In this document: piece after piece, positions 10,142 through 19,614 of the stretch | Numbering within the stretch: the stretch's first letter is position 1 | Layout: every line of letters begins with the position of its first letter | Assembly (NCBI RefSeq): GCF_020524905.1 | Contig: NZ_JAIVKI010000009.1 | Coordinates: 62,001 to 126,000 of the forward strand | Length of the DNA: 64,000 nucleotides | Direction of reading: 5' to 3' | From: Microbulbifer variabilis | GTDB taxonomy: Bacteria > Pseudomonadota > Gammaproteobacteria > Pseudomonadales > Cellvibrionaceae | The notes under the pieces: model-generated | The model's input: the letters and a program-made list of their open reading frames with translations, nothing else | Databases searched by the model: none | Told to the model about the DNA's origin: nothing | Made by a program: the position numbers and the translations under genes

Positions 10142-10328
10142 ATATCACTAAATACTTTATCGCTACAGATTAAATTTTCTCAATTTTTGACTGCCGCGTA
10201 TCACATTTCAACTCCGTTTCTGAGGCTTTGTTTCTGATTTGCTGTTGTCGTTTCGATAGGATTGGCCTGAAAAGGAGAGTTGACTGAGTCGATTCTATTA
10301 TTCATTTCTTTGAGTTGCTTTAACCTTT

Positions 10329-10393
10329 CTTCAATCTTCAATCTTCAATCTTCAATCTTCAATCTTCAATCTTCAATCTTCAATCTTCAATCT
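10329..10393. repeat. Tandem heptanucleotide repeat, nine copies of CTTCAAT
   Basis: Nine perfect copies of CTTCAAT followed by CT (65 bp). There are no spacers, so this is not a CRISPR. Perfect identity suggests recent slippage. It lies about 260 bp upstream of psrA and outside any gene. Confidence 0.97.
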
Positions 10394-10625
10394 GTCGGGA
10401 AGGCTTAACAAAGCGACTATCTTTGAGATGCGGAATTCAGGCTGGGGCGTTAGCAGTCGTACTGCACCAGAGTGGATTTCCTGTTGAACGATACAGCAAC
10501 ATGGCAGTTTCAATTGTGAGAGGTTTCCCCCTGCAGGCGCTTTACAGGTGGTTACAGATGCTGCGAATACCTCAAGGCGTCTTATACAGTTGGACTGAGA
10601 GAGGAATATGCTAATCTGGCCAGAG

Positions 10626-10642
10626 TTAAACAACTGTTTTAA
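10626..10642. promoter_or_regulatory. Candidate PsrA operator (self-regulation)
   Basis: TTAAAC-AACT-GTTTTAA fits the Pseudomonas PsrA pattern AAAC-N2-4-GTTT. It ends 15 bp before the psrA ATG, as expected for autorepression. Confidence 0.55.
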
Positions 10643-10657
10643 ATGATGGTTTGATAT

Positions 10658-11290
10658 ATGAGCCAGACGGACACGGTAAGCCGGATCCTGGACGCAGCTG
10701 AAGTGCTGTTTGCCGAGCGCGGTTTTACTGAAACTTCTCTCAGAACGATTACGAGTACAGCAGGCGTTAACCTGGCGGCGGTCAACTACCACTTTGGCTC
10801 AAAAAAAGAGTTGATCCAGGCTGTTTTTGAACGCTTCCTGACCCCATTTACCGATGCCTTGGAGTCGGAACTGGATCGGCGCATTGCTTCTGGCCAGCCG
10901 CTTAGAGTGGAGGGTCTCTTGGAGAGTCTTTACAGAGTGGGGTTGGGCAGCCTCAGTGAGCGGGGTCTCGATCCGCAGCGCTTTATGCGTCTGCTTGGAT
11001 TGGCCTACACACAGTTTCAAGGGCACTTACGTCGCTTTATAGTGTCTCGGTACGGTGAGAGTTATCGGCGCTTTGCAGGCCTGCTGGCTGAAGCCTTGCC
11101 AGGGGTTGATCCTGTTACGTTCTACTGGCGCCTGTATTTCATGCTGGGAGCCACTATCTTCACCCTGTCGAGCTACGATGCCATAGAGGCTATTCTGAGA
11201 GAGGATTTTGGTGCTCAGAGCAGCTTACAGGAAACCCTGGAACGTCTTGTACCGGCCGCTTCAGCGATGCTGAAGGTGGAGGCCAGTTAG
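10658..11290 (+). CDS. psrA: PsrA-like TetR-family regulator
   Basis: 210 residues. The N-terminal TetR HTH (ILDAAEVLFAERGF, then LRTITSTAGVNLAAVNYHFGSKKEL, about residues 8-50) closely resembles Pseudomonas PsrA, which senses long-chain acyl-CoA and controls beta-oxidation and rpoS. The rest is the helical ligand/dimer domain. Adjacency to nagZ, and lexA upstream, matches the Pseudomonas psrA locus. A palindrome of PsrA type lies at 10626-10642. Confidence 0.85.
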   Translation: MSQTDTVSRILDAAEVLFAERGFTETSLRTITSTAGVNLAAVNYHFGSKKELIQAVFERFLTPFTDALESELDRRIASGQPLRVEGLLESLYRVGLGSLSERGLDPQRFMRLLGLAYTQFQGHLRRFIVSRYGESYRRFAGLLAEALPGVDPVTFYWRLYFMLGATIFTLSSYDAIEAILREDFGAQSSLQETLERLVPAASAMLKVEAS

Positions 11291-11324
11291 ACCGTAGGGT
11301 TGGCGAATCTTAGAGGAACAGAAT

Positions 11325-12341
11325 ATGTCCACATCACTTGGACCAGTGATGATTGATATTGAGGGGCAGGGGCTCACTAATGAGGATTGTGAACTCCTAC
11401 GTCACCCTCTTGTGGGCGGCCTAATTTTCTTTGCGCGTAATTATCAGGATCGCAATCAACTGCAGACGTTGATTGCGGACATTCGATCTGTACGTCCAGA
11501 GATTCTTCTGGCTGTTGACCAGGAGGGGGGGCGGGTGCAGCGGTTTCGGGAGGGGTTTACACGCTTGCCCTCTATGCAGAGGTTATCTGCAGAGGCATCT
11601 GCAACGCAGTTGCAGGATGTGGGCTGGTTACTCGCTTCGGAGTTGCTGGCGGTAGGGGTGGACTTCAGTTTTGCCCCCGTATTAGATGCGGATGATAGTC
11701 ATAGCCGGGTGATTGGAGATCGCAGTTTTTGTCCGGACCCCGGCCGCTTGGCAGCTATAGCGAGGCCATTCATTCAAGGAATGCATGAGGCCGGTATGGC
11801 CTCAACTGGCAAGCATTTTCCCGGGCATGGTCATGTATTGGAAGACAGTCATGTGGAGCTTCCACAGGATGAGCGGACTCTGGAACGGGTTATGGATTCC
11901 GATGCCTTGCCCTTCATTGAGCTTATTGGTATTGGTGAACTAGATGCTGTGATGCCTGCTCATATTCGTTTCGTCAACATTGATAGTCAGCCCGTAGGTT
12001 TTTCCCGATACTGGCTGAGGGATATTTTGCGGGGGAGACTCGGTTTCAAAGGAGTCATCTTCAGTGACGACTTATCGATGGAGGGTGCGGGTGTAGCCGG
12101 TGGTTACGGAGAGAGAATTCGAGCTGCACTGGACGCGGGTTGTGATATGGGGGTGGTCTGTAACAATCGTACCGGGGCTTTGGAATCCCTCGCTGGGCTA
12201 CAGAACTTTAAGCCCGCAGCGGAGTCTGGTGAGCGTTTGAAAGCGATGCGCGGCAAGCCCTCAATCACCTCCTGGGCGGAACTTGAAAATAGTGAGCGCT
12301 GGCGTAGAACGCGCAGTTGGTTAGCTTCAATAATGCAGTAA
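11325..12341 (+). CDS. nagZ: Beta-N-acetylglucosaminidase NagZ
   Basis: 338 residues, glycoside hydrolase family 3, single-domain cytoplasmic form. Removes GlcNAc from anhydroMurNAc peptides in peptidoglycan recycling, which feeds AmpR/beta-lactamase signalling where that exists. The flexible catalytic loop KHFPGHG (163-169) with H176 in EDSH is present. The nucleophile is the Asp of FSDDLSM (about 248). It lies 34 bp after psrA, so probably co-transcribed. A short gap follows to the MscS gene. Confidence 0.95.
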   Translation: MSTSLGPVMIDIEGQGLTNEDCELLRHPLVGGLIFFARNYQDRNQLQTLIADIRSVRPEILLAVDQEGGRVQRFREGFTRLPSMQRLSAEASATQLQDVGWLLASELLAVGVDFSFAPVLDADDSHSRVIGDRSFCPDPGRLAAIARPFIQGMHEAGMASTGKHFPGHGHVLEDSHVELPQDERTLERVMDSDALPFIELIGIGELDAVMPAHIRFVNIDSQPVGFSRYWLRDILRGRLGFKGVIFSDDLSMEGAGVAGGYGERIRAALDAGCDMGVVCNNRTGALESLAGLQNFKPAAESGERLKAMRGKPSITSWAELENSERWRRTRSWLASIMQ

Positions 12342-12401
12342 TTGAGAAGTGCTGGCTTTTAGCCCGCCTGAAGCCTATTTGGGTGGAGTGGAGCCAGTTT
12401 T

Positions 12402-13526
12402 ATGAGCGGAGGGGGTATCGTGGAGTCTGTAGAGAGTGTGCTGTTGTCTTGGCTCGGTGACAATCGGGTCTGGATAGTCTCTGTTTTTTTGATTGTATTG
12501 ACTTCCGCACTGGCGGCCTGGATTTTTGGGCGCTTTGTGCAAAAGCTGGCTGCCAGGGCTGAGAAGACTGTCAACCCTTGGGATGATGCGCTGGTTGGGG
12601 CTCTTTCCCCACCTGGGCAGGTATTAATCTGGTTGCTGGGTCTAACGGTTGCTGCCCAGCGTGCGGGCCAGGCAACGGGGTCGGAGATTTTTTCTCTGGC
12701 GGAGCCCGCCCGCGAGATTGGTCTTATCTTAGTGCTTTCCTGGTTCGCTTGGCGCTTCTCGCACAGTGCGGAGCACAACCTGTGTAACCCCCGATATATT
12801 GGCAAACCAATGGATGCCACCACGGTTCGGGCTATTGGCAAGCTGGTGAGGGCTTCGATAGCTATCACCGCAGGCATTGTGATCATGCAGTTCCTGGGTT
12901 ATAGCGTAAGCGGTGTTTTGGCCTTTGGTGGCATTGGGGGGCTGGCAGTCGGCTTTGCCGCTAAGGATCTACTGGCAAATTTCTTTGGTGGGCTGATGAT
13001 TTATCTGGATCGCCCCTTCGCGGTCGGCGATTGGATTCGTTCCCCGGACAAAGAGATAGAGGGCACGGTCGAGGATATTGGCTGGCGTTTAACCCGTATT
13101 CGCACTTTTGATATGCGACCGGTTTATGTCCCCAACAGCGTGTTCACCCAAATATCCGTGGAGAATCCTTCAAGGATGCTCAATCGCAGGATTTTTGAAA
13201 CCATTGGTATTCGTTACAAAGATGCTCATTTAATGGCGCAGATCGTGGCCGATGTTAAGAAAATGTTACAGCATCACCCGGAAATAGATGCCAACCGGAC
13301 TCTTATTGTTAATTTTAATAGTTTTGCCGCCTCATCCCTTGATTTCTTCATATACACCTTTACTCGAACTACCGAGTGGGTGAGATACCATGAAATCAAA
13401 CAGGATGTTTTATTGAATGTGCTTAATATTATTGAGCGTCATGGTGCCTCCTGTGCATTCCCGACTTCAACAGTTCATATTGCCGATATTCCTTCATTAG
13501 CGCGTGAAGCCGCGTTAGACAGTTGA
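12402..13526 (+). CDS. MscS-family mechanosensitive channel
   Basis: 374 residues. Predicted membrane segments near 22-42, 70-87, 103-118 and 147-166. They are followed by the pore-lining helix with the Gly/Ala pattern GGIGGLAVGFAAKDLLAN (about 176-193) and the beta domain signature (RPFAVGDWI; YVPNS). Such channels release solutes on hypo-osmotic shock. The length suits YbdG/YnaI-type members. ATG about 60 bp after nagZ. Confidence 0.9.
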   Translation: MSGGGIVESVESVLLSWLGDNRVWIVSVFLIVLTSALAAWIFGRFVQKLAARAEKTVNPWDDALVGALSPPGQVLIWLLGLTVAAQRAGQATGSEIFSLAEPAREIGLILVLSWFAWRFSHSAEHNLCNPRYIGKPMDATTVRAIGKLVRASIAITAGIVIMQFLGYSVSGVLAFGGIGGLAVGFAAKDLLANFFGGLMIYLDRPFAVGDWIRSPDKEIEGTVEDIGWRLTRIRTFDMRPVYVPNSVFTQISVENPSRMLNRRIFETIGIRYKDAHLMAQIVADVKKMLQHHPEIDANRTLIVNFNSFAASSLDFFIYTFTRTTEWVRYHEIKQDVLLNVLNIIERHGASCAFPTSTVHIADIPSLAREAALDS

Positions 13527-13825
13527 GTATTGGGAGTGCGATAAGGTACAAATGTTTAGTTTATATATTGAGCTTAATCGGGATTTTGACGGTTAATTAC
13601 GCGTAGTGGTAAAAACGTAGTATTTATTTCACATAGAAACCTAGACACTGGCGCTGTTTTATCTAAGAATCAGGTTACGCCCTTTGGGTATCTCTCAAAA
13701 GGGTGAAGCAAGATAGCATTCTGCATGGAGCAGTTTGTTAACAATGGGGTGGCGTTTGCCCCTCTTGCCGAATGTAGTATTGAGGTGATAGAGGTAGGCG
13801 CAATAACAATAATGAGGTTTTCTCA

Positions 13826-14041
13826 ATGAGTGATCGCGTTACAGGTACTGTGAAGTGGTTTAATAACGCACGGGGTTATGGCTTCATCACCTGTGGAGAA
13901 GGAACTGAAGACATTTTCGTTCACTATCGCAGCATTCGCGGAGAGGGTTATAAAACCCTTAACGAGGGGCAGGCGGTTGAGTTTGAAATGCAACAAGGTG
14001 ACAAAGGACTGCTGGCGGAAGATGTTGTTCCCTTTGAGTGA
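13826..14041 (+). CDS. Cold-shock domain protein (CspA family)
   Basis: 71 residues, one cold-shock domain: [14 protein letters not shown] (RNP1) and DIFVHY (RNP2). Binds single-stranded nucleic acid. Start follows TGAGG. The 299-bp upstream gap could be a long cold-responsive leader, but no conserved box was recognised. The C-terminus is short, as in CspD-like members, but CspD is not assigned. Confidence 0.92.
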   Translation: MSDRVTGTVKWFNNARGYGFITCGEGTEDIFVHYRSIRGEGYKTLNEGQAVEFEMQQGDKGLLAEDVVPFE

Positions 14042-14077
14042 TTTTTGGATCACTCGTTGAAAGAACTGTTATCGCGT

Positions 14078-14106
14078 AGAGTTTGCGGTAGCCAGCCGCT
14101 AACTCT
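14078..14106 (+). terminator. Hairpin after the cold-shock gene
   Basis: AGAGTTTGCGG and CCGCTAACTCT pair with one mismatch around a 7-nt loop, 37 bp after the stop. Confidence 0.5.
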
Positions 14107-14651
14107 GCCAGCGCCTCCAAAGCGGGCTGTTCGGCTCGCTTTTCTTTCCCTCCCCCCATTACTGAGGTGATATGTTTTCCGCATGTGACCTATTTCATCG
14201 ATTCCGATTTACTTTATATTTTCACTAACAATTAGTGCTTTATCTTATTTGGAAGTTTTAATTTTTTTACACGGTTTTAATAAGTATGAAATCGATTTAA
14301 TGGTAGGGACGGTTTAGTGGTTAGGTTTAGATGCAATATGTTTATCAGGTAATATTTGAAGTTTTGCGATTTTACGTTTAACGTTCTTGACTTATTTTTA
14401 TAATTGATGGCTTTGAGTTTATTTCGTTGAGGTGAGTCAATATTAAGGCAAAGTGCATTTGCCGATATTTTTTGATTTGCTATATATCTATTTATTGTTG
14501 AAATTTTTCTAAGTTGCTCTTTTAGGAAAATTTTATTTCCTCAGGCATAATCAAATGAGCTTAATTTCATCGTTGGCTGTGCTGGATATTATTTGGTTTC
14601 TGTGGATTATAATTATTGTAATTTTTTGAATAGATGCGCTATTCGAATTGA
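14107..14651. other. AT-rich gene-free stretch
   Basis: About 545 bases with no supported gene on either strand and no recognisable repeat. Markedly more AT-rich than the flanks. Confidence 0.6.
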
Positions 14652-14677
14652 AATATCCCCCAAAAAGGGGGGATATT
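14652..14677 (-). terminator. Hairpin downstream of csiV
   Basis: AATATCCCCC and GGGGGATATT form a 10-bp stem around a 6-nt loop, about 35 bases past the csiV stop on the minus strand. Confidence 0.6.
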
Positions 14678-14711
14678 CTGGGTAAGATTTTATAGGTTTT
14701 TTGTTAGGTTT

Positions 14712-15692
14712 TTAAAGACTGTCAGAGCCTATTTCTTCGGTGGGCTCTTCAATGGTGCCGGCAACAGTACGAATTTCAATCAAAATACCAAATGCTGGAT
14801 GGTCAATATAATGCAGCTGGCCGCTTCGCATGCGGCGCTCATGTTGTAAATGAGCGGCTCGCATCACATATACCGGTTGCTGAACAGCTGGAAGAGAGGC
14901 ATTGAGGTTCATTGGCCCTTGGCGCCCAGCAGGGCGATGGGCATCACGCGCCTCCAAATTGGAAAAAGAATTATCTCCTTCATGGGCGAGAGGGAGAGAG
15001 GCCTCTTCAGCAGAAGGTATTGATGTGTTACTGGGGCGAAGAGGCAGGCGGATACCCTCTGCGGATGCCGGAGTTGAAAAGTCGCTGAGCCACAGATTTG
15101 TGCTTAGGTGCAAATAGCGAGATACGCTCAGAGTAATCGAGCCTTCCAGTTGAGTATGTCCAGCAAAGGCTTCTCCACCGTCAATCAGGATCGCTGGAGA
15201 CTTGTGCTTTTGTTCCAGAACCTGGTGCCAGGCTTTGTGAAACAAAATGCGATCCCCACCTCTCTCCAGTGCTGCAGCCTTGTTGTCCAGCTTGGTGGCT
15301 ACAGGGGAAAGGAGCAAATGTGAGAGTGGTGCCTCGTCGGTATTGTTGCCGCCGAGCTCCGTTGTTTCAAAGCCGATGGGCTCTTCGTCCAGGTCTGTAG
15401 TTCTGTGAGTTTCGTTGACGGGTTCATTAGGTTCTGAAAGTGTGTTTGTGGCCGAGCTTTGAGAGGTTTCCTCACGATGTGCACGGGTATCAAAATCCAC
15501 CCAGCGACTTGGATATGAGAGCTTTGGCTCTGCAGGCCAGGTTTCACTAGTTTGCGCCATGCCTTGGGGGCGCTCGAACACAATCATCTCGATCTCAAAG
15601 GTATTGCCGGCGTAGTTCGCCGCCTGAGAGGCCGTGGCGGCGAGCGCTAGGGCCAAGGTAGAGCAGAGGTGCGCTATCTTCTTTATGGTCAT
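14712..15692 (-). CDS. CsiV-family envelope protein
   Basis: 326 residues from the ATG at 15692 (an in-frame ATG at 15713 adds seven). A signal peptide (IKKIAHLCSTLALALAATASQA) precedes a region starting TFEIEMIVFERP, the family hallmark. The middle (about 60-130) is low-complexity and acidic. A beta-rich C-terminal part ends with an RSGQLHYIDHPAFGI block. CsiV is a periplasmic peptidoglycan-related protein described in Vibrio. It lies directly downstream of mfd, as in Pseudomonas. Confidence 0.8.
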   Translation of the reverse strand: MTIKKIAHLCSTLALALAATASQAANYAGNTFEIEMIVFERPQGMAQTSETWPAEPKLSYPSRWVDFDTRAHREETSQSSATNTLSEPNEPVNETHRTTDLDEEPIGFETTELGGNNTDEAPLSHLLLSPVATKLDNKAAALERGGDRILFHKAWHQVLEQKHKSPAILIDGGEAFAGHTQLEGSITLSVSRYLHLSTNLWLSDFSTPASAEGIRLPLRPSNTSIPSAEEASLPLAHEGDNSFSNLEARDAHRPAGRQGPMNLNASLPAVQQPVYVMRAAHLQHERRMRSGQLHYIDHPAFGILIEIRTVAGTIEEPTEEIGSDSL

Positions 15693-15824
15693 GGGTTTAC
15701 CACTTTTTTCCATCTGTCTGTCGTCAGAGCCTGGGAGGATTCTGCAACCCGATATCTAGTCTGGGGATTGTGACAGGGGGCTGCTCCCCTGTCGATCGAC
15801 CCCATCACTGGTTGCAAAATGGTA

Positions 15825-18800
15825 TCACTGGGCCAGCCGCTCCAACACTTCATTGATTTCCTGTAGTTTGCGCTCGGGGCCCTCCTCATCGAGGCTGAAG
15901 TTCAGCTGGTTGGCGCCTGCAAGCTGGTAGCGTCCTGGCTGGGTCTGCACCATTTTCACTAGAGTCAGAGGGTCTACCTGGGTGTTCTCGGCAAACTCAA
16001 TACGGCCGCGAGCAGCGGAGGCTTCTAGTTTGCGAATCCCCATTTTGTCCGCCTTCAGTTTAATTTCTGTGGTGCGGAATAGGTGTTTAACCGGTTCGGG
16101 CAGTAGGCCGAAACGGTCGATCATTTCCACCTGTAGCTCTTTGAGTTGTTGGCGATCGACGGCATTGGCGATGCGTTTATACATCATCAAACGGCCGTGT
16201 ACATCCGGCAGGTAATCCTCGGGGATTAGTGCTGGTACTCGCAGATTGACATCTACCGCCAGGGACTCCAGGGGCTCGTCAATATTGGGAGTGCGCCCCT
16301 CGCGAATGGCTTTCACTGCGCGATCGAGCATTTCCATATAGAGGTTAAAGCCCACGCTCTGGATTTGTCCGCTCTGTTCCTCGCCAAGTAGCTCGCCGGC
16401 ACCACGGATTTCCAAATCGTGAGTGGCCAGGGTGAAGCCGGCACCCAGATCCTGGGCTTCGCTGATGGCTTCCAGGCGCTTAATGGCGTCGCCCGTCATC
16501 GAGCGTTTGTTAGGCGTTAGTAAATAAGCGTATGCCTGGTGGTGGGAGCGCCCCACACGGCCGCGAAGCTGGTGTAGCTGGGCCAGGCCAAATTTATCCG
16601 CCCGTTCAATCAGGATAGTGTTGGCCGTTGGGACGTCGATGCCTGTCTCGATAATGGTGGTGCAAACCAATACATTGAAACGCTTATGGTAGAAGTCACT
16701 CATGACCTGTTCCAGCTCGCGCTCGCGCATCTGGCCGTGCCCGATAGCGATGCGGGCCTCAGGGATCATTTCCTGTAATTCCCGGGCTATACGTTCGATG
16801 CTCTTAACCTCGTTGTGTAGGAAATACACTTGGCCTCCACGGAGAATCTCCCTCAGGATGGCCTCCTTCACCAGGGCATCGTCGCGTTCACGCACAAAAG
16901 TCTTTACCGATAGGCGTCGCGCTGGCGGGGTGGCAATCACTGAGAGATCCCGAATGCCGGCCATGGCCATATTTAAGGTGCGCGGAATCGGAGTGGCTGT
17001 CAGGTTGAGAATATCCACCTCCGCACGCAGGCTCTTGAGGCGCTCCTTTTGACGCACACCGAAACGGTGCTCCTCGTCGATAATTAGCAACCCCAGGTTT
17101 TTGAAATCCAGATCACTCTGCAGCAATTTGTGGGTGCCAACCAGGATATCTACTTGGCCACTCGCTACTTTCTCTTTCACGCTGTCCACTTCCTTGCCAG
17201 AGCGGAAGCGGGAGATGACTTCGATATTAATGGGCCAGTCGGCAAAGCGATCCTGGAAGGACTGGAAATGCTGTTGTGCCAGCAGGGTGGTGGGTACCAG
17301 CATGGCCACTTGCTTGCCGGCGTGGGCGGCGACAAAGGCCGCACGCATGGCGACTTCGGTTTTACCAAAGCCCACATCGCCACACACAAGGCGATCCATG
17401 GGTTTTTTCGACAGCATATCGCCGATCACGGCTTCGATAGCTTGCTGCTGGTCTGGGGTCTCTTCGAAGGGGAAGCCGGCGGCGAACTCGCGATAGGCTA
17501 ACTTAGGATCGGCAAAGGCATGGCCGACTCGTGCCTCTCTGCGGGCGTAGATATCCAGAAGCTCAGCGGCGGCATCGCGTACTTTTTCGGCCGCTTTGCG
17601 TTTGGCCTTTTGCCACTGTTCACTGCCCATTTTATGCAAAGGTGCCAGGGCTTCATCAGCGCCGGAGTAGCGGCTGATAAGGTGCAGGCTGGCCACAGGC
17701 ACATAGAGCTTTGCTTCATTGGCATACTCCAGTGTCAAAAATTCTGCCGGTTGCCCGTCGATTTCTAAGTGTTGCAGGCCGCGATAACGTCCCACACCGT
17801 GGTCGATATGTACCACTGGGGCGCCGATACGCAGTTCCGCCAGGTTTTTTACCGCGTTGTCCGCATCTTCTTTGGCTTTTTTACGACGGCGCTGTTGCAA
17901 TACCCGTTCGCCAAACAGCTGTGGCTCCGCGATTAGGTTGATGGCGGGGTCGTTGAGCAGTAACCCCTGATCCAGGGGGGCAACAGTGATGCCAATGGAT
18001 TTATCACTGTGCAGGAACTCTTCCCAGCTCTGAAAAGTTGGTGGGGATAAACGTATGCCTTTGAGTAGCTCAAGTAGTGCCTCGCGGCGTCCACCGCTCT
18101 CGGCACAGAAGAGTACCCGCCCGGAATACTCCATCAAATAGCTTTCCAGGGCTGCCATAGGCTGCTCGGCTTTCCCGTCCACTGGTAAATTCGGCGGCAC
18201 CTGGGTAGCAAAATTGTGATTGCCTTGAGCCTCGGGCAGTGTTTCGTTGGAGAAAATGGCTCTCGGCATCGACTTGAGTGCGCCATTAAACTCATCGATA
18301 TCTAGCAGAATCTGGCGGGGTTGCAGGATTGGGCGGGTCAGATCGCCACAACGGCTTTCATAACGGTTACTGACCTCTCGCCAGAAATTTTCAATGGGTG
18401 CTTGAATATTTCCTTGAATAAATGCCTGGCTGTTTTCAGGGAGGTAGTCGAACAGGCTCGCACAGTTATTATCGAAAAATAATGGCAGATAGTATTCGAT
18501 ACCTGCTGGCGCAATTCCCGCACTGATATCCTGGTAGATGGGCACCAGGCTGGGGTCAGCTTGGAACTGTTCGTGCCAGTTTTGCAGGAAGCCGGAAAGA
18601 CCGGCTTTGTGCATTGGGAACTCCCTTGCAGGCAGCAGGTGAATGGTTTCCACCTTATCCACAGTGCGCTGGGTTTCCGGATCGAAAGTGCGCAGGGATT
18701 CAATTTCATCGTCAAAAAGATCGATGCGGTAGGGTAGTGGGCTGCCCATGGGGAATATATCCATAAGTGAGCCGCGCACGGCAAACTCACCGTGTTCGTA

Positions 18801-19304
18801 GACGGTGTCTACACAGTGATAGCCGGCTTGTTCAAGCAGGCGGCGTTGGATATCGATATCAAATTGTTGCCCCTCATTGAGAATCAGAGCATTACCGGCC
18901 ACATAATCACTGGGAGGCAAGCGATGCATCAAGGTGCTTACCGGTACTATGACGATACCGCTACCCATTTGCGGCAGGCGATAGAGGGTGGCTAGGCGGT
19001 CCGAAATAATATCCTGGTGGGGAGAAAAGGTATCGTAGGGAAGAATCTCCCAATCGGGGAAATGGAAAATCTGAAAGTCGCTCTGTGAGCGCCCATCTCT
19101 CCGCGCTTTGTTAAAAAATTTCAGTTGCACCTCTAAACGGTGCGCTTCAAGGCTGTCCCGAGTGACTAGCAGGGTAGGGGAATTGCTGTTGCGGGCAGCA
19201 TTGAGAATGGCGAGCGCGGCCGCTGCGCCGTGTAGTTGCCCCCAGAATTGACGGTCGCTGTCACCGTGAAACTTGGGGGGAGTTAGGGGCTGTATATCGG
19301 TCAT
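15825..19304 (-). CDS. mfd: Transcription-repair coupling factor Mfd
   Basis: 1159 residues, full length. Translocates DNA to remove stalled RNA polymerase and recruits UvrA. The N-terminal UvrB-like module is followed by the RNA-polymerase interaction domain (HIDHGVGRYRGL, about 500-512). The superfamily 2 motor has Walker A GDVGFGKTEVA, Walker B DEEHRFG, the TATPIPRTL motif and QLRGRVGRS. The C-terminal domain ends near VLERLAQ. Single large gene followed by csiV. Confidence 0.97.
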   Translation of the reverse strand: MTDIQPLTPPKFHGDSDRQFWGQLHGAAAALAILNAARNSNSPTLLVTRDSLEAHRLEVQLKFFNKARRDGRSQSDFQIFHFPDWEILPYDTFSPHQDIISDRLATLYRLPQMGSGIVIVPVSTLMHRLPPSDYVAGNALILNEGQQFDIDIQRRLLEQAGYHCVDTVYEHGEFAVRGSLMDIFPMGSPLPYRIDLFDDEIESLRTFDPETQRTVDKVETIHLLPAREFPMHKAGLSGFLQNWHEQFQADPSLVPIYQDISAGIAPAGIEYYLPLFFDNNCASLFDYLPENSQAFIQGNIQAPIENFWREVSNRYESRCGDLTRPILQPRQILLDIDEFNGALKSMPRAIFSNETLPEAQGNHNFATQVPPNLPVDGKAEQPMAALESYLMEYSGRVLFCAESGGRREALLELLKGIRLSPPTFQSWEEFLHSDKSIGITVAPLDQGLLLNDPAINLIAEPQLFGERVLQQRRRKKAKEDADNAVKNLAELRIGAPVVHIDHGVGRYRGLQHLEIDGQPAEFLTLEYANEAKLYVPVASLHLISRYSGADEALAPLHKMGSEQWQKAKRKAAEKVRDAAAELLDIYARREARVGHAFADPKLAYREFAAGFPFEETPDQQQAIEAVIGDMLSKKPMDRLVCGDVGFGKTEVAMRAAFVAAHAGKQVAMLVPTTLLAQQHFQSFQDRFADWPINIEVISRFRSGKEVDSVKEKVASGQVDILVGTHKLLQSDLDFKNLGLLIIDEEHRFGVRQKERLKSLRAEVDILNLTATPIPRTLNMAMAGIRDLSVIATPPARRLSVKTFVRERDDALVKEAILREILRGGQVYFLHNEVKSIERIARELQEMIPEARIAIGHGQMRERELEQVMSDFYHKRFNVLVCTTIIETGIDVPTANTILIERADKFGLAQLHQLRGRVGRSHHQAYAYLLTPNKRSMTGDAIKRLEAISEAQDLGAGFTLATHDLEIRGAGELLGEEQSGQIQSVGFNLYMEMLDRAVKAIREGRTPNIDEPLESLAVDVNLRVPALIPEDYLPDVHGRLMMYKRIANAVDRQQLKELQVEMIDRFGLLPEPVKHLFRTTEIKLKADKMGIRKLEASAARGRIEFAENTQVDPLTLVKMVQTQPGRYQLAGANQLNFSLDEEGPERKLQEINEVLERLAQ

Positions 19305-19469
19305 CTTTCCTTAAATATCCGCGCTTTCATTTGCTGTAGTGCCAGGGCTGGCTATTGTAGCCGCGATCGGATTGGGCTGCAGTCTATGTTAACGACGTCG
19401 GTGAATCTGATCTCAAACGGCTCCGCTTTTTGGGATATTGCGCATCGGGACTGCTTGTGACAACAAATA

Positions 19470-19484
19470 GGTAGTTTTACTACA
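19470..19484. promoter_or_regulatory. Candidate HexR operator upstream of gap
   Basis: GGTAGTTTTACTACA is one base off the palindrome TGTAGTTTTACTACA, the type reported for HexR, a regulator of central carbon genes including gap, edd and zwf. It lies about 130 bp before the gap start. Confidence 0.5.
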
Positions 19485-19614
19485 TTTTTTTGGTTTTTTT
19501 TTGCGCAGTTGCGCAGCTGCAGGTGAATACTGATAATGCGCAGCCATACGGCCCCCGAGTGGTTTGCGGGCCGTGATTTCCTGCCTATTAAACACATTGC
19601 AGAGGTGTCCGATA

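Larger units (their letters stand above)
10142..10657. other. Non-coding 516-bp region before psrA
   Basis: No credible gene. It holds the nine-copy heptanucleotide repeat (10329-10393) and a PsrA-like operator (10626-10642). Confidence 0.6.

Noticed and set aside
10329..10393. CRISPR-like array
   Set aside because: Repeat units are 7 bp and directly adjacent, with no spacers.
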